Source of the DNA: Gloeopeniophorella convolvens
Lineage: Eukaryota; Basidiomycota; Agaricomycetes; Russulales
Reading direction: 5' to 3'
NCBI GenBank assembly: GCA_022496205.1
Contig: WTXD01000005.1
Coordinates: forward strand, 248,001 to 312,000
Length of the DNA stretch: 64,000 bases
Part shown: in pieces, positions 24,525 to 36,746 of the stretch
Layout of the letters: each line of letters begins with the position of its first letter
Position numbering within the stretch: position 1 is the first letter of the stretch
Notes under the pieces: generated by a model
Seen by the model: only the letters and a program-made list of their open reading frames with translations
Database searches by the model: none
What the model was told of the DNA's origin: nothing
Position numbers and translations under genes: made by a program

Positions 24525-26671
24525 TTACTTTTTCTTCTTGTCCGTCAAGTCTGCCGTCTCTATCCACCTCTTCGGCACCCCCATACTTGCAAGCAGCTCA
24601 AGCACGGCAGGTACTTGCTTGCCCTGGACCATCACCTCCTGCCCGCCGCCCGCCACAGACGACACTGCCGCACCCCAGAAAAGTCAGCGCCGACGGCCCA
24701 GCAACGAAGTGCAAAGACGCACCAGACGTCGACGAAGCGCACCGCACGCGCAGCGCGTCCGCCAGCGCGTCCGCCGCGAGCTGGTACGGCTCGAACCCCG
24801 TCACGAGCGTGCACGCCTTGCGGCCCTGCCGGATCTTCACCGTGACCGCGACCGGCCGCAGCGCGCCCTTCTTTGTCACCGGCGCAGCGGCGGCGGTGCC
24901 CGGCGCGACGCGATGCCACGCCTGCATGCGCGCGCACAGCGCCGCGAGCGCCTCGTCGCGCCGCGCGAACTCGGGCGCGGGCACGGCGCCCTTCGCGCCC
25001 TGCGTGCCGTACAGCGCCGCCGTGAGCATGGTGTCCGCGCGCACGTTGAGGTATTGCTGCTCAGCGTGGTTCACGAGGTCGTGCTTCTCGATGTACGCTA
25101 GCATAGCCGCGCGGACCTCCGCGAGGGTGTACAGCGCGCTCGTGCTGTGGGCGCGAGGTCAGCGGCGTCGTGCGGCAGCGTGTGGCGGTGGTGCACGCAC
25201 TCGTACCCGAGGTCCACGAAGAGCGGCAGCGTGCCCAGGTGTGGCTTCCACAGCTCCGTCACGACCATCTCGCGTGCCGCGCCCGCCGCCGCCTCCGCCC
25301 CGCGATCCTGCGCGCGCCGGCGGCGCCCGTCCTCCGCGCCGACGGTGCGGTGCTGCGCGTGCGCGTCGACGTCCGCGTGCGCAGGGAACACCGCGGCGAC
25401 GGGCGCGTCCGGGCGCGCGTCCTTGAGCCGCAGCAGGCCGCCCTTCTCTGCCGCGCGCAGGAACGCGCCGAGTGACTTGTGCGCGGAGTGCTTGATGTCG
25501 ACGGGCGTCGTGCGGCGGCGCGTGGCGGCGCGCGCGGGGAGGATGTGCGCCGTGTAGAGCGTCGTGGTGGGCATCGGGAACGCGGACGCCGGGAGCGCGG
25601 CGAGCGTCGTCTGTAGCGCCTGCAGGAGCGCGGCGCGCAGGCGCGCGGACACCTCTGCCGGCGGCGGGGGGGCTCAGTGCGCCGGCGCGGCACAGCGATG
25701 GGCGGGGCGCGCACCTTCCGGCGAGAGCTGCTCTTCCTCCTCCGCATCAACAGGCACGTCCTCGGGCTGCGGCTCGGCCTCGCCCTGCGCGGGCCCCGAC
25801 GAACCCTCCGCAGGCGCCGGCTCCCCTTCGCCATCCTCCGCCTCCGGGACCGCCTCGGGCGGCTCCCCGCCCGCGCCCATCGCCCACAGATGGTCCTTCC
25901 ACGTGTGCAGGACCAGCACGGCCTTCCCGTGCAGCGCGCGCGCGCCGATGTCCGCTGCGGGCACCGCGAGGTGGCCCACAGCCAGCGGCGGCGCGCGGTG
26001 CGCGGGGACGTACTGCGCGACGGCGACGAGCGCGCCGGCGGGCGCAGCGGGCGGGGCCTGCACGACTGTGCGGGGGCGCGGGTGAGTCTTGGGTGGGTGG
26101 GGAAGAGAGGAGAGGGGCGCGCACCGCCGGGGATCATGAGGTCCGCGCCGCCGATGAGGACGGGGATCACCGCTGCGGGCGTCGTGAGCACGGGCAGGAG
26201 CGCGGGGTGCTTCCAGAGGGTATACACTGCGCGCGGAGATTCGCCGCGATCAGCACCGCGCACCGACGCAGAGGGGGCAAGCGCGCACCGGTCGGGACGA
26301 GCTCGTCGGAGTCCTTGCCCGCGATGAACCAGAGCGGCGTGCCGTCGGGCGCGAGGTAGAGCACCTGCGCCGCGCGGCGTCAGGTCAGCATCGGACTCGG
26401 TAGGGCACCGCGGGGGGTGTGTGCTCACCCCGGGCTCGCCCGTGTGCGTGCTGAACTTCTGCGCCTGCAGCCCGTCGGGGACGAGCACTTCCGCGAGCTC
26501 GGGCGCGAGCTGGAAGCGCGCCGCGATGCGCGCGCGGAGCTTGCGCCTGTCGGACGAGCGGAGCGGCGCTGCGCGGCCGGCAGGCCGTTGAGCTCAAGTA
26601 GCGTCGATGTCGGGGGCGGTATGTATGTATGTACCTGAGGTTTTGGCGTCGCCGAGCGGTTTCTTGAACAT
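24525..26671 (-). CDS. TMA64: Translation factor eIF2D / ligatin homologue (Tma64)
   Basis: Seven to eight in-phase minus-strand exons run from ATG at 26671 (MFKKPLGDAKTS) to TAA at 24525. The N-terminal module (APLRSSDRRKLRARIAARF) leads into the PUA-type domain (LWFIAGKDSDELVPT, YTLWKHPALLPVLTT, VLIGGADLMIPGVV and VLHTWKDHLWAMG). An acidic linker and a winged-helix region (TTPVDIKHSAHKSLGAFLRA) follow. The C-terminal SUI1/eIF1-like domain has VAVTVKIRQGRKACTLVTGF and GGGQEVMVQGKQVPAVLELL, ending IETADLTDKKKK. This order matches eIF2D, a cytosolic factor that delivers initiator tRNA independently of GTP and takes part in recycling 40S subunits after termination. It is complete. The next minus-strand gene (GMC oxidoreductase) ends 352 bp upstream. 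Confidence 0.93.
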
Positions 26672-27023
26672 CGCGGTCGGTGGTCGAGCTCGCGCACGCG
26701 CGGCTGGGGCCCGCTCCGAGCGCGCCGCCTGACTCATACGCAGCGGCGCCGCAGCGCGTACATGCGTACTACTTATGATATGAGTATATCCCGAATAGCC
26801 AGTTGACTGCTGGCAATGGCAAGTATTGTATCCCGACACAAAGGAGCGCGAGCGATGCTGTACGTAGAGCGTATACACAAACACACAGGAAAAAAAGCAA
26901 GGAGCGACGGCAGGCGATGCGGATGTCTATCGTATCGACTAAGTATATATGCTATTCAAGATGGCTGGTCTTTTTGATTGCCGGGGCGGCGGGTATAGGT
27001 CCAACGGGACAGACGGGCGCGCG
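26672..27023. other. Intergenic region upstream of eIF2D
   Basis: A 352-bp AT-richer spacer holds the eIF2D promoter and the 3' end of the GMC gene. I see no clear TATA box and no gene. Confidence 0.5.
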
Positions 27024-29239
27024 TTAGAGGTGGTGCTTGTCTGCGACCTTGATGAGGCTGGCCGCGCGCTCGGCGACGATGTACACGAGGCCCTGCGGGT
27101 GCATCGACGGGATGTACGGCTGCAAAGCCAACCCGCGCGTCAGCCCCTCCAACCACAGCAGACCGGAAAAACAACACGCACGAAAGCACTCGCGTCGACG
27201 ACGCGCAGGCCGACGGTGTTCTTGACTCTCAGATCGGGGTCCAGCACGCCGCTCTTGGCGCCGACCGGCGACATCGCGGCGGTGCCGGCGGGGTGGAACA
27301 CCGTCGCGGCGTTGTCGCGCGCGTACTGCGCGATGTCCGCGTCGCTCGTGACGTTCGCAAAGTTGCCGAACTGCGCGAGCACAAAGCCGTCCCATGCCTG
27401 CGCGGCGAGGAAGCGCTGCGACGCCTTGACGGCCTCGGTGATCGCGAAGATGTCGAACGGCGAGTTGAGCAGCGCGGGGTCGATGACCGGGAAATCGAAC
27501 GCGTTCTTCGACGCGAGGGTGACGGACCCGCGCGAGGACGGCGCGAAGAGGTTCGTCGAGATGATCATAAAGTGGCCCGTCGCGGGCGTCGGCTCGACGA
27601 ACGAGTCGAACACCTCGGCGAAGATGAACTCGTAGTGCGGCGACGTCGGCCCCGCGGACGGGTCCTGCTCCGTCTCGAAGATCGACGCGTTGTCCGGGAC
27701 GCGGAACCAGCCGATCTGCGCGGCGGGCGGCGTCGCGAACTGGCCCGTGCGGTTCGTCGCCCACTGCGCGAGCGTCTGCGCGAGCAGCGCCGGGTCGCGC
27801 GCATAGTCGTCCGGCGTGAAGTTCGCGTTGATCGTCCACACGTTCGGCAGCACCGTGTGGTCCTGCAGGTTCTTGCCGACGTCGGGCAGGTCCACGAGCG
27901 AGGGGATGCCGAGCTTGCCCAGCGCCGCCGGATCGCCGATGCCCGAGAGCTGCAGCAGCTGCGGCGTCGCGATGGTGCCCGCGGAGACGATCACCTCGAG
28001 CGTCGCGTTGAGGGCGTAGAACGGCCCTGCCCCCGCGCGGCTGCCAGATGAGCGTGTGCGCGCCTCAGAGTGCGGGTTATCACGCACCCGCTGCGGACGT
28101 CGCGAACTGCACGCCGCGGATGATGGGCACGCCCCCGCGGGAGCCCGTCTTGACGAGCTTGGTGACCTGGGTGTTGACGAGCAAGTCGATGTTCGAGCGC
28201 GCGGCCAGCGCGGGCTGCAGGTACGCGGTCGCGGAGCTGACGCGCGTGCCGTTCTGCACCGAGTACTGCGACCAGCCTGGGGCACCGCGCGCGCGTCAGC
28301 GTCAGTGTTGCGCCGCACATCTCCCGATGGCACACACGCACCGACGCCGAGCGGGTTGCCCTGGTTCATGTCCTCGTTGAACGGGAACTCGGCGCTGAGC
28401 TCGCCCGTCGTCGCGATGACGCGCTCGTCGAGCAGCGTCGGGAAGCCCTGCAGGCTGATGCCGACGGGGCCGTTCGTGCCGTGGATGGAGGGGATGATCT
28501 GCCCGGACGTGTTGTGGTGGTCCGCCGGCGGGACGACCTTCTCGATCTGCGCGCCATCAGCACCGCACACATACACACACACCGCGCGCCCGCGCGCGCA
28601 CCTTCTTGATCAGCGGCTGTACGGCATCCCACGACCAGCCCCGGTCGTGCGTGACGTTCGCGAGGCGGTTAAAGTCGTCGATTGTGCCCGTGTTCCAGAT
28701 CATATAGTCTAGCGCCGGGCGTGTGAGCGGCGCAGCACGCGCGCACGCACGACGCGCCACGCACTGATGGAGCTCGAGCCGCCGAGCACGCGCCCGCGCG
28801 GGTAGTCGATGGAGCGCCCGTTGAGCCCCGGCTGCGCGACGGTCGTGTAGTTCCAGTCGACGGACGTGTTCGGCGCGAGCCCGACGCACAGGAAGGGCAC
28901 CTCGATCGTCTCGATGCCCTCGTTACTGCGCGGCGCGCGGCGTCAGTCTTGTCACAGCACGCGCGGGGGCGCACGCACCTGGGGCCGGCCTCGATGATGA
29001 GCACCTTCTTCGACGGGTCCTCCGAGAGGCGGCTGGCGACGACGCCGCCGCCGACGCCGGCTGCAGGGCATGCGTTAGAGAGGGGCGGTGCGGCGAGGCG
29101 CGCGGGACGGCGCACCTCCGACGACGACATAGTCGTACTTGTTGGTCGTGGGGAGCTGCGACGGGTCGGTGTAAATGGCGGCGAGGGCGGGCTGCAAGAG
29201 CGCGGCGGCGGCGAGGGCGGGAAGGGCGGGGGAGCGCAT
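27024..29239 (-). CDS. Secreted GMC oxidoreductase, aryl-alcohol-oxidase-like
   Basis: Seven or more minus-strand exons give about 590 residues, from ATG at 29239 to TAA at 27024. A signal peptide is evident (MRSPALPALAAAALLQPALA). The FAD-binding Rossmann motif reads VVVGAGVGGGVVASRL and ends with a typical acidic strand, VLIIEAGP. GMC signature 1 is seen in YPRGRVLGGSSSINYMIW, and signature 2 in VSAGTIATPQLLQLSGIGD. The catalytic histidine pair is present in FHPAGTAAMSP and PYIPSMHPQGL. Family knowledge: aryl-alcohol oxidases oxidise benzylic alcohols and reduce O2 to H2O2 for ligninolytic peroxidases; related GMC enzymes act on other alcohols or sugars. The exact substrate cannot be read from sequence. 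Several N-glycosylation sequons fit secretion. Confidence 0.92.
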
Positions 29240-30197
29240 GGCGGGCGGGCTGCCGACGGTGTCCGAGCAGGTGAGGTGTTACAGCGGGCGACGCTGCTGT
29301 GCCTAAGTGGGGGAGCGTCGGGGGAAGGTGGCGAAGGCACAGCCCCCAGAGGATTTATATACGGAGAGCACGTCGGGGGCCGTGCGGCAGGCCACCGGCA
29401 TAACCGTCATTAGTGCGAGTGACTAGTGATCTCGTTAGAGTGTGCGTGCGTGCGGACGCGGACGTGTGTGACGGTTGCTCGGCGCTCAGCAGCGGCTCAT
29501 TAGGCCTTCTTTTGTTCGGCAGCGCGAGCCCGCCCCCGTTCTTGTCAGAGCGCCCGCCCCGCCCGCTGGCGTTTCACAGGCCTGAAAAAAAAAACACGAC
29601 GGGAACAGTTGAACAAAACTTCTGTGTGCGGAGCCAGCGCGCGGATGTTTGGGAGCAGAAGAGAAGCCTCCGCATGTGGTGGTGCGGTGCTAATGTTAGC
29701 AACATGGTCTGATGATGAGGAGGAGGACTGCAGATGTGTGTGACATGCGACAGGGCGGGAGCGGATTGGAATGTGCCTAGAACATGCATGATCACAGGCG
29801 CTCGACGGAACACATCATTTTCCGCAAATTGATTACAGATCGCACACCGTCTCTTGAGCTTGCGACTGAGTTGAGTGCAGACGGCATGCGCACTGCTCCC
29901 TTTGGCCCGTCGCATCAGCGCGAGATGAGCAGACGGTGCGGGGCAAGAAGCAACTTCCCACATCTGCCTGTGCTTCCTCGTCGCGCTGCCAACCGGTCAT
30001 TGGTAACCGAGCGAGCATCGATGGCGCTCTCAGATGACGCTGCGCTACGCTCCCCCCAGTCCGAGCAGCAAGTCCAAGCCTGACACGCCCGCCCAAAAAA
30101 ACAAATTACATATACCTAGGGGTTACAGGGAGGGTCAGAACAGGGGGGAACCCGAGGGAACTCGATCGGAGGGCCAAGCACGCCGCCGCGTGGCAGA
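29240..30197. other. Intergenic region between the GMC gene and DIM1
   Basis: It contains the GMC promoter, with its TATA box at about 29352-29362, and the DIM1 3' region. No supportable ORF; frames at 29413-30096 lack domain character. Confidence 0.45.
29352..29362 (-). promoter_or_regulatory. TATA box of the GMC oxidoreductase
   Basis: On the minus strand the sequence reads GTATATAAATC, about 115 bp before the ATG. It is a strong TATA element, as often seen in inducible secreted-enzyme genes. Confidence 0.5.
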
Positions 30198-31461
<1,264 letters not shown>

Positions 31462-31985
31462 GGTGTGCGGCAGAGATGCGCGCCTCGCACACAAATTCTG
31501 GGTGAGCTAGCCCTAACCCCACACGGTGGTTCCAAGCGAGCGGGGATGCACTAAGCTAAGTAGATGTTTAATCTCGTCACTAACGAACATCGCCCCGAGT
31601 CGCACTAACAGCGCAATCATGGGACCGTTCTGTTTCCCCGCCAGGTCTGCTCGTCTCGCAGGGAAGTTCCCGGGCTGGGCCTGCGTCGTCAGTGACACAG
31701 GGGCGTCTACTCAAGGACATATCGGATAACCCGAACAGGGCGTGGGCACGCTTCCAGGGACAACTCGGAAGGTTCAGTTGACCTGCAGCTCTGCAGCGCG
31801 CCTCTCAGCCATCAGCGACCTGCGACTTGTCCTCCAGCTCCAGCCTCTCCGCCCTGCCCTCGGAGAACAGGTGGCGCCCACCTCGACGTGCCCATTCCCT
31901 CCTTATAACTCTACTACACCCCGCCTTGACCCTCCCCCCTATCCCGTCCTATCCCACCCTAGCTATCGCACCCGCCCCCGCCAAC
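31462..31985. other. Divergent promoter region, DIM1 and seven-TM copy 3
   Basis: About 520 bp separate the DIM1 start (minus) from the ATG at 31986 (plus). A TATA-like CTTATAACT lies at 31902-31910, about 80 bp upstream of copy 3, amid pyrimidine-rich leader sequence. No gene is seen inside. Confidence 0.5.
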
Positions 31986-33869
31986 ATGGTGCACTGGCAC
32001 GATCCCGGGACCATCCTCAACCAACTTGGTGCGTGCCCCGCTGCCCCCTGCATACCCCGACCGCCCGCCCGTGCGCCAGGCTCAACTCCGTACTTTATCT
32101 AGAGACATTCGTCAAGGTCGTCCATTTCACCACCGGCGTGTACATGTGCGTGCCACCCCTGCGTTCTGCATCCCCAGCGGGCCTGACCGCACACACACGT
32201 GCCAGATGGGAATTCGTGAGCACGCTCAACTTTGAGTGGAGCATCCTCCGCGGGCGGCGCAAGTGGCGCTGGACCGTTGCCGTGCGTCCCTCGCGATACT
32301 CAATTGGCATGGCGTGCGATGGCGGGCTGATAGATGCGCGCGGACAGCTGTACATCGCGTGCCGCCTCACCACGCTCGCGGCGGCCGTCACCGAGCTGAC
32401 AGGCTTCAACCTGACCAATCGGATAAGCTGCAAGGTGTGTGCGCCGCGTGCCCTCGTCGCATCGTCCCAGGAAACAGCTCACGCACCCAGACGTGGCTCG
32501 TGTTCGCGCGGGTGAGCCCCCCGCCGCCGGCGTGCCCCAGCCCGCGGCGCTGACATGCGTGCCCGCAGATATTCGCATACACCTCGACGACGCTCGCGCT
32601 CGCGCTCTACGCCCTGCGCAGGTGCGCCTCGCTTTTACGTCTTTGGTGCGGCGTGCTGAGGCGTGGGTCTAGCATCGCCGTGTGGCACCGCAACTCCTAC
32701 CTGATCCTGTTCCTCATCGCGTCGCTCATCACCAACGTCGGGCTCTGGATGCGCCGTGCGTCCCTACTCCCGCCGTCCTCGCACAACCCACCTACTCACC
32801 CGCGCCCTGCATCCAGTGGCCGTAAACGTGCGCTGCCTCGCCGCCTCGCTCCCACACTGCAGCTGACGTCTCGTGGGCAGCCCGGCACGGAGTGGAACGC
32901 AGAGACGCGGACGTGCCTGATCACCGAAGCGGAGCGCGGCCTGCCGAACAGCGCGGCGATGTTCGCGACCGACGTCGTGCTCTTCGGCATCATCCTCAGC
33001 GGCGTGTACCAGCGCAACTCGGGCCGGCGCATCCTCGCCACCATGTATCGCGAGGTGCGTGCATCCATCAGCGCGCGCGTCAGCACGGGGATGACGGCGC
33101 GCGTGTGCAGGGGCTGTTCTGGCTCGCGATCGCGACGGTGGTCCAGCTGCTGCCGTGGTGAGTGGCGCGAACCCGCGCTGTCGGTCGTGCCGATCTGATG
33201 CTTCCTGTGGCGCAGGTCTTCATATCGCTGAATCTCAACGGTGAGCGCCCCCCAGCTCGTCGCCGTGCCTTTGCTGATCCAGCCCGCGCAGACGTCATGA
33301 ATCTGGTGAGCGCATCCACCCGCACTACGCTGCTCGACGTCCGCTGACACCCTGCGGAAGATGTTCCAAACCCCGGCTAGTACGTCCCTCGCGCTTGCAT
33401 ACCCTCTCTTTCTCACCCCCACGCGCGCCAGTCATTTGCAGGTGACCAAGGCACTCGCTCGCACCTCTCCCCCTCGCACTGACGCAGCAACACACACACA
33501 CAGCGGCATCGGCGCGACGCGCATGTACCGCAAAATCTTCGACCGCCACGCAGGCAACCTGTGTGTCCTTCCCTCTCGCCACGCACACACACGCGCTCAC
33601 CCCCCGCACGCAGCCTCGAATACCTCGAAAGCTCGCGCGACGAAGCGACGGGCGAGATCCGCTTCCGGCGGCAGACGCAGCTCGTCTCGCGGCACGACGC
33701 GACGGGGCTCTCGAGCGCGCTGCCGCTCGAGCGGCTCGTGCGCGCGCCGCCGAGCGAGCGCTACGTCGAGCGCTTCGAGGCGTGCGAGATCCGGCTCGAG
33801 CGCGCGGGGAGCGGGCGCGGGGAGGAGGACGGCGAGGCGGGGAAGATCGATCCGGATTTGGTGCTGTAG
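31986..33869 (+). CDS. Seven-TM integral membrane protein, paralogue 3
   Basis: Sixteen exons follow the same plan as copy 1: 31986-32028, 32103-32145, 32206-32281, 32348-32434, 32491-32511, 32569-32621, 32673-32755, 32817-32827, 32881-33054, 33111 to about 33157, 33216-33240, 33292-33305, 33361-33379, 33432-33441, 33504-33560 and 33615-33869. It starts MVHWHDPGTILNQL. Blocks include VYIWEFVSTLNFEWSILRG, RKWRWTVALYIACRL, SIAVWHRNSYLILFLIASLI, TDVVLFGIILSGVY, VFISLNLNDVMNLMFQTPA and IGATRMYRKIFDRHAGN. The cytosolic tail (RFRRQTQLVSRHDATG) is shared only with copy 4. At the end of exon 10 (33150-33160) no GT donor preserves the frame; one missing G would restore it. Either an assembly indel or an inactivating lesion is possible. 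Confidence 0.82.
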
Positions 33870-34731
33870 CGTGCTCTGTGCTCTTTGTTGCGTGTGTGTG
33901 TGTGTATGTATGTGCCTTGTGGGCAACATCTCTCTACTCGAACTCGAGTTTGCGGCGCTGGGCTAGAGCGCGGGCCAAGTGCGAGCCAGCGCGGCCCGCG
34001 GCCCTTCTGATGCAGCGCACCGGGGTGGGCGGCGCGACGGTCGTCCAGTGCGCGAAGCGGTCGCCGTCGTTCCAAGGAACGGCCAGGGTCGCCTCGGCTC
34101 GCGCACACCGCGGGCCCGAGTCGCACCAGGTCTCCCACCACAATACACAAGTACTCTGGCACCCGTGGCACACCGCAGCGAGCGAGTAGCAGCGGGCCCG
34201 AGGGGCGCGTCGCGCTGAGGCTAGCAAGCACGAGGCAGGGGCGGGGAGATGCACACAGTGCGTATATGAGACGGGGCGCGTTGCCAGGCGGGCAATCACA
34301 ATTTTTTCTCGCTTTGCGGGAGGGGACGCCGTAAGGGAATATGGCATGCGCGGGAAGCTGCCGGGGTGCTCCACGGCGTACGTACGGGCGATTGGCACGA
34401 GGTGAGTAAGACTACTGCTGCTGCTCGTCGCTGTGCGGGGCGACGTCAATACCACGTTCAAGGCAACGTGTGCGGGGGGGGGGGGGGGACAGCTTCTGTG
34501 CAGTAACTTAATGCCCTGGCGGGAACTTAACAGAGTGGACCGCGCACGCCGGACGAGAGGAAGAAAGCGTCAAGTGAGCGCCGGGCGCCAGGCTCGGTTA
34601 GCGCAGCTCATTAGGCAGAGGCCCGCCGCAGCGCTTCTAGCGAGCCCAGCAGCCGAGCATGCTGAGCCTATATAGCATGCCGTGTCCCCGCCCGCCGCTA
34701 TCCCATTTCCCCCCATCCCCGCCCGCCGAGC
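33870..34731. other. Spacer between tandem seven-TM copies 3 and 4
   Basis: An 862-bp stretch carries the 3' end of copy 3, a (TG)n-like tract at about 33893-33912, a run of 15 G at 34474-34488 and the promoter of copy 4. No gene is supportable; the minus-strand frames here are composition shadows. Confidence 0.5.
34668..34675 (+). promoter_or_regulatory. TATA box of seven-TM copy 4
   Basis: CTATATAG lies about 60 bp upstream of the ATG at 34732, the same octamer and similar spacing as in copy 2. Confidence 0.5.
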
Positions 34732-36631
34732 ATGGTCAACTGGCAGAACCCCGTCACCCTCGTCAACGAGCTTGGTCAGTCGCCCCCGTCTTCGCTCCCG
34801 GTGTTCCGGCTGACATCCCCGCCAGGCGCCGTCGTCAAGCTCATCCACGTCGCCGATGGCATCTACATGTACGCCCGCCCCCCGCCCCCCTCCGCGTGCG
34901 CTGCTGCTGACCCGCGCGCGCGCACAGCTGGGAGTTCATCTGCAACCTCGGTTTTGAGTGGGGCCTCGTCACCGGCCGGCGCCAGTGGCGCTGGACCGCC
35001 GCGGTGAGTCGCGCGAGCGAGTGTGCGGGCGCTGGCTGACCGGAGAGCAGCTGTACATCGGGTGCCGCGTCGCGACGATCGCGCAGGTGTTTGCGGACCT
35101 CATCGGGCTCAACGCGACGGGGCGAATTAACTGCCGGGTAAGTCCGCGCCGCTGTGCGCGCCGCACGGCACGGTACTGACGTGCAATAATCTGTATGTGT
35201 GCGTGGTGCAGCTCTGGCTGATCTTTGTCCTCGTGCGTGTTTCCCTCGCTGGCGCGGGTGTTTGGGGTGCTGAGCGCGCACGCACAGGTCTTTGCGTACG
35301 CCTCGGCGACGCTCTCGCTGAGCCTCTACGCGCTGCGCAGGTGCGCCCCGCTGCTGCTGCTGCCCTGCGCCGCACCTGACCTGATCCGCACAGCATCGCA
35401 GTGTGGCAGCGCGCGATGCCCGCGGTCGCCCTCTGCGCCGCGCTCGTGCTGACCAACGTCGGCGTCTGGATCCGCCGTGCGTCCCGCACCACCCCTACCG
35501 CTCACCCACCGCACCGCTCACCCCCATCCGCACAGGCATCATCCAGGTGCGCCCGCTGCGTTGTGTGTGCTGCCGCGCGCGCGCCGGTGTGCTGAACGCC
35601 CCCGACAGGCCCGCTCAGAGTGGAGCGTGCTGACGCAGACGTGCACGTGGTCGGGCACGCACGACGCGCTGCTCAACAGCGCGACGCTGCTCGGCACCGA
35701 GCTCGCGCTGCTCGGGCTCATCGCGGGCGGGATGTACGCGCGCAACCCGGGCGGGCGCGTGCTGCGCATGATGTACCGCGAGGGGCTCGCGTGGCTCGGC
35801 GCCGCCGTGATCGGGCAGGCGCTGCCTGTGGTGCGTGCTTCCCTTCCTGTTTGCGCGCAGGGACCCGGACGCTGAGATGCGGTCTTTCGTGCGACGCGCC
35901 AGGTGTTCCTCATCCTGAACCTGAACGGTGCGTGCGCCCTTCCTTGTGGGATTTCCTGCGGCGTCTGAGCTCCACTTTGCGCTCCCAGACGCAATGAACA
36001 TCGTACGTCGCCGTCACCTGTCCGCCCGATTAGCCTGACACGCTCGCGCCTTCCGCACTAGATGTTCATCATCCCCTCCAGTACGTCCCTCATCTCCGCC
36101 CGCCCGGCCGCCTTCTGACCCCCTCGGCGTCCCACAGTCATCTGCACGTAAGTGGGCGCCTGTCCTCCGGCCCCCGCATCCGCTGAGCCCACACGCACAC
36201 AACTCCACAGCTCGATCGGCGCGACGCGCATGTACCGCCTGCTCTCTGACCGCCAAGCCGGGAACATGTGCGCCCCCTCTCCCTCACCCCACCCTCCACC
36301 CTACTAACGCCGCGCCGCGCGCAGCCTGGACTTCTGGGAAACCTCGCGCGACGAAACGACCGGCGAGATCCGCTTCCGACGGCAGACGCAGTTCGTCACG
36401 CGCACGGACGGCGCGTCGGGCGACACGGCGTCGACGACCGCGCTGCCGATGGGGCGGCTCGTGCGCACGCAGCCCGCGGCGGCGGCCGGCGCCGCGCCGG
36501 ACGCGCGCTTCGTGGAGCGCTTCGAGGCGCGCGATATCGAGCTCGACGACGCGGACTCGGACACGCTCGATGCGAAGGCCGTGCCGATCGCCATGGACGA
36601 CCAGCCGTGGGCGGGGCCGCACGCCAAGTAG
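34732..36631 (+). CDS. Seven-TM integral membrane protein, paralogue 4
   Basis: About fifteen exons join in phase, including an 11-nt exon (IIQ, ending about 35548) and 10-14-nt exons near 35989 and 36139. The protein starts MVNWQNPVTLVNELGAVVKL and shows DGIYIWEFICNLGFEWGLV, RRQWRWTAALYIGCRVAT, IAVWQRAMPAVALCAALVLT, GTELALLGLIAGGMY, VFLILNLNDAMNIMFIIPS and SIGATRMYRLLSDRQAGN. The tail begins LDFWETSRDETTGEIRFRRQ, closely matching copy 3, then diverges into an Ala-rich stretch and ends WAGPHAK. It is the downstream member of a tandem duplication with copy 3 (862 bp apart, same strand). All splice junctions keep frame, so this copy looks intact. It converges on the RTT106-like gene, whose stop is only 115 bp away. 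Confidence 0.88.
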
Positions 36632-36746
36632 CGCGGGGACGGGTGGTGTATATAGAGCGAGCGTTTTTTTATATAATGATCGGCGTAGTTGTGATACCTG
36701 CAGTTAAAGTATTATATACCGGCCTGACGTCGTGTGTGTGTGCTGC

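Noticed and set aside
25259..26488. 409-codon minus-strand frame within eIF2D
   Set aside because: Reads through introns in a different frame from the conserved PUA and SUI1 exons.
34570..34640. TAGCGCAG-type tRNA D-arm-like word on the plus strand
   Set aside because: No TTCGA-containing T arm follows at the right distance.
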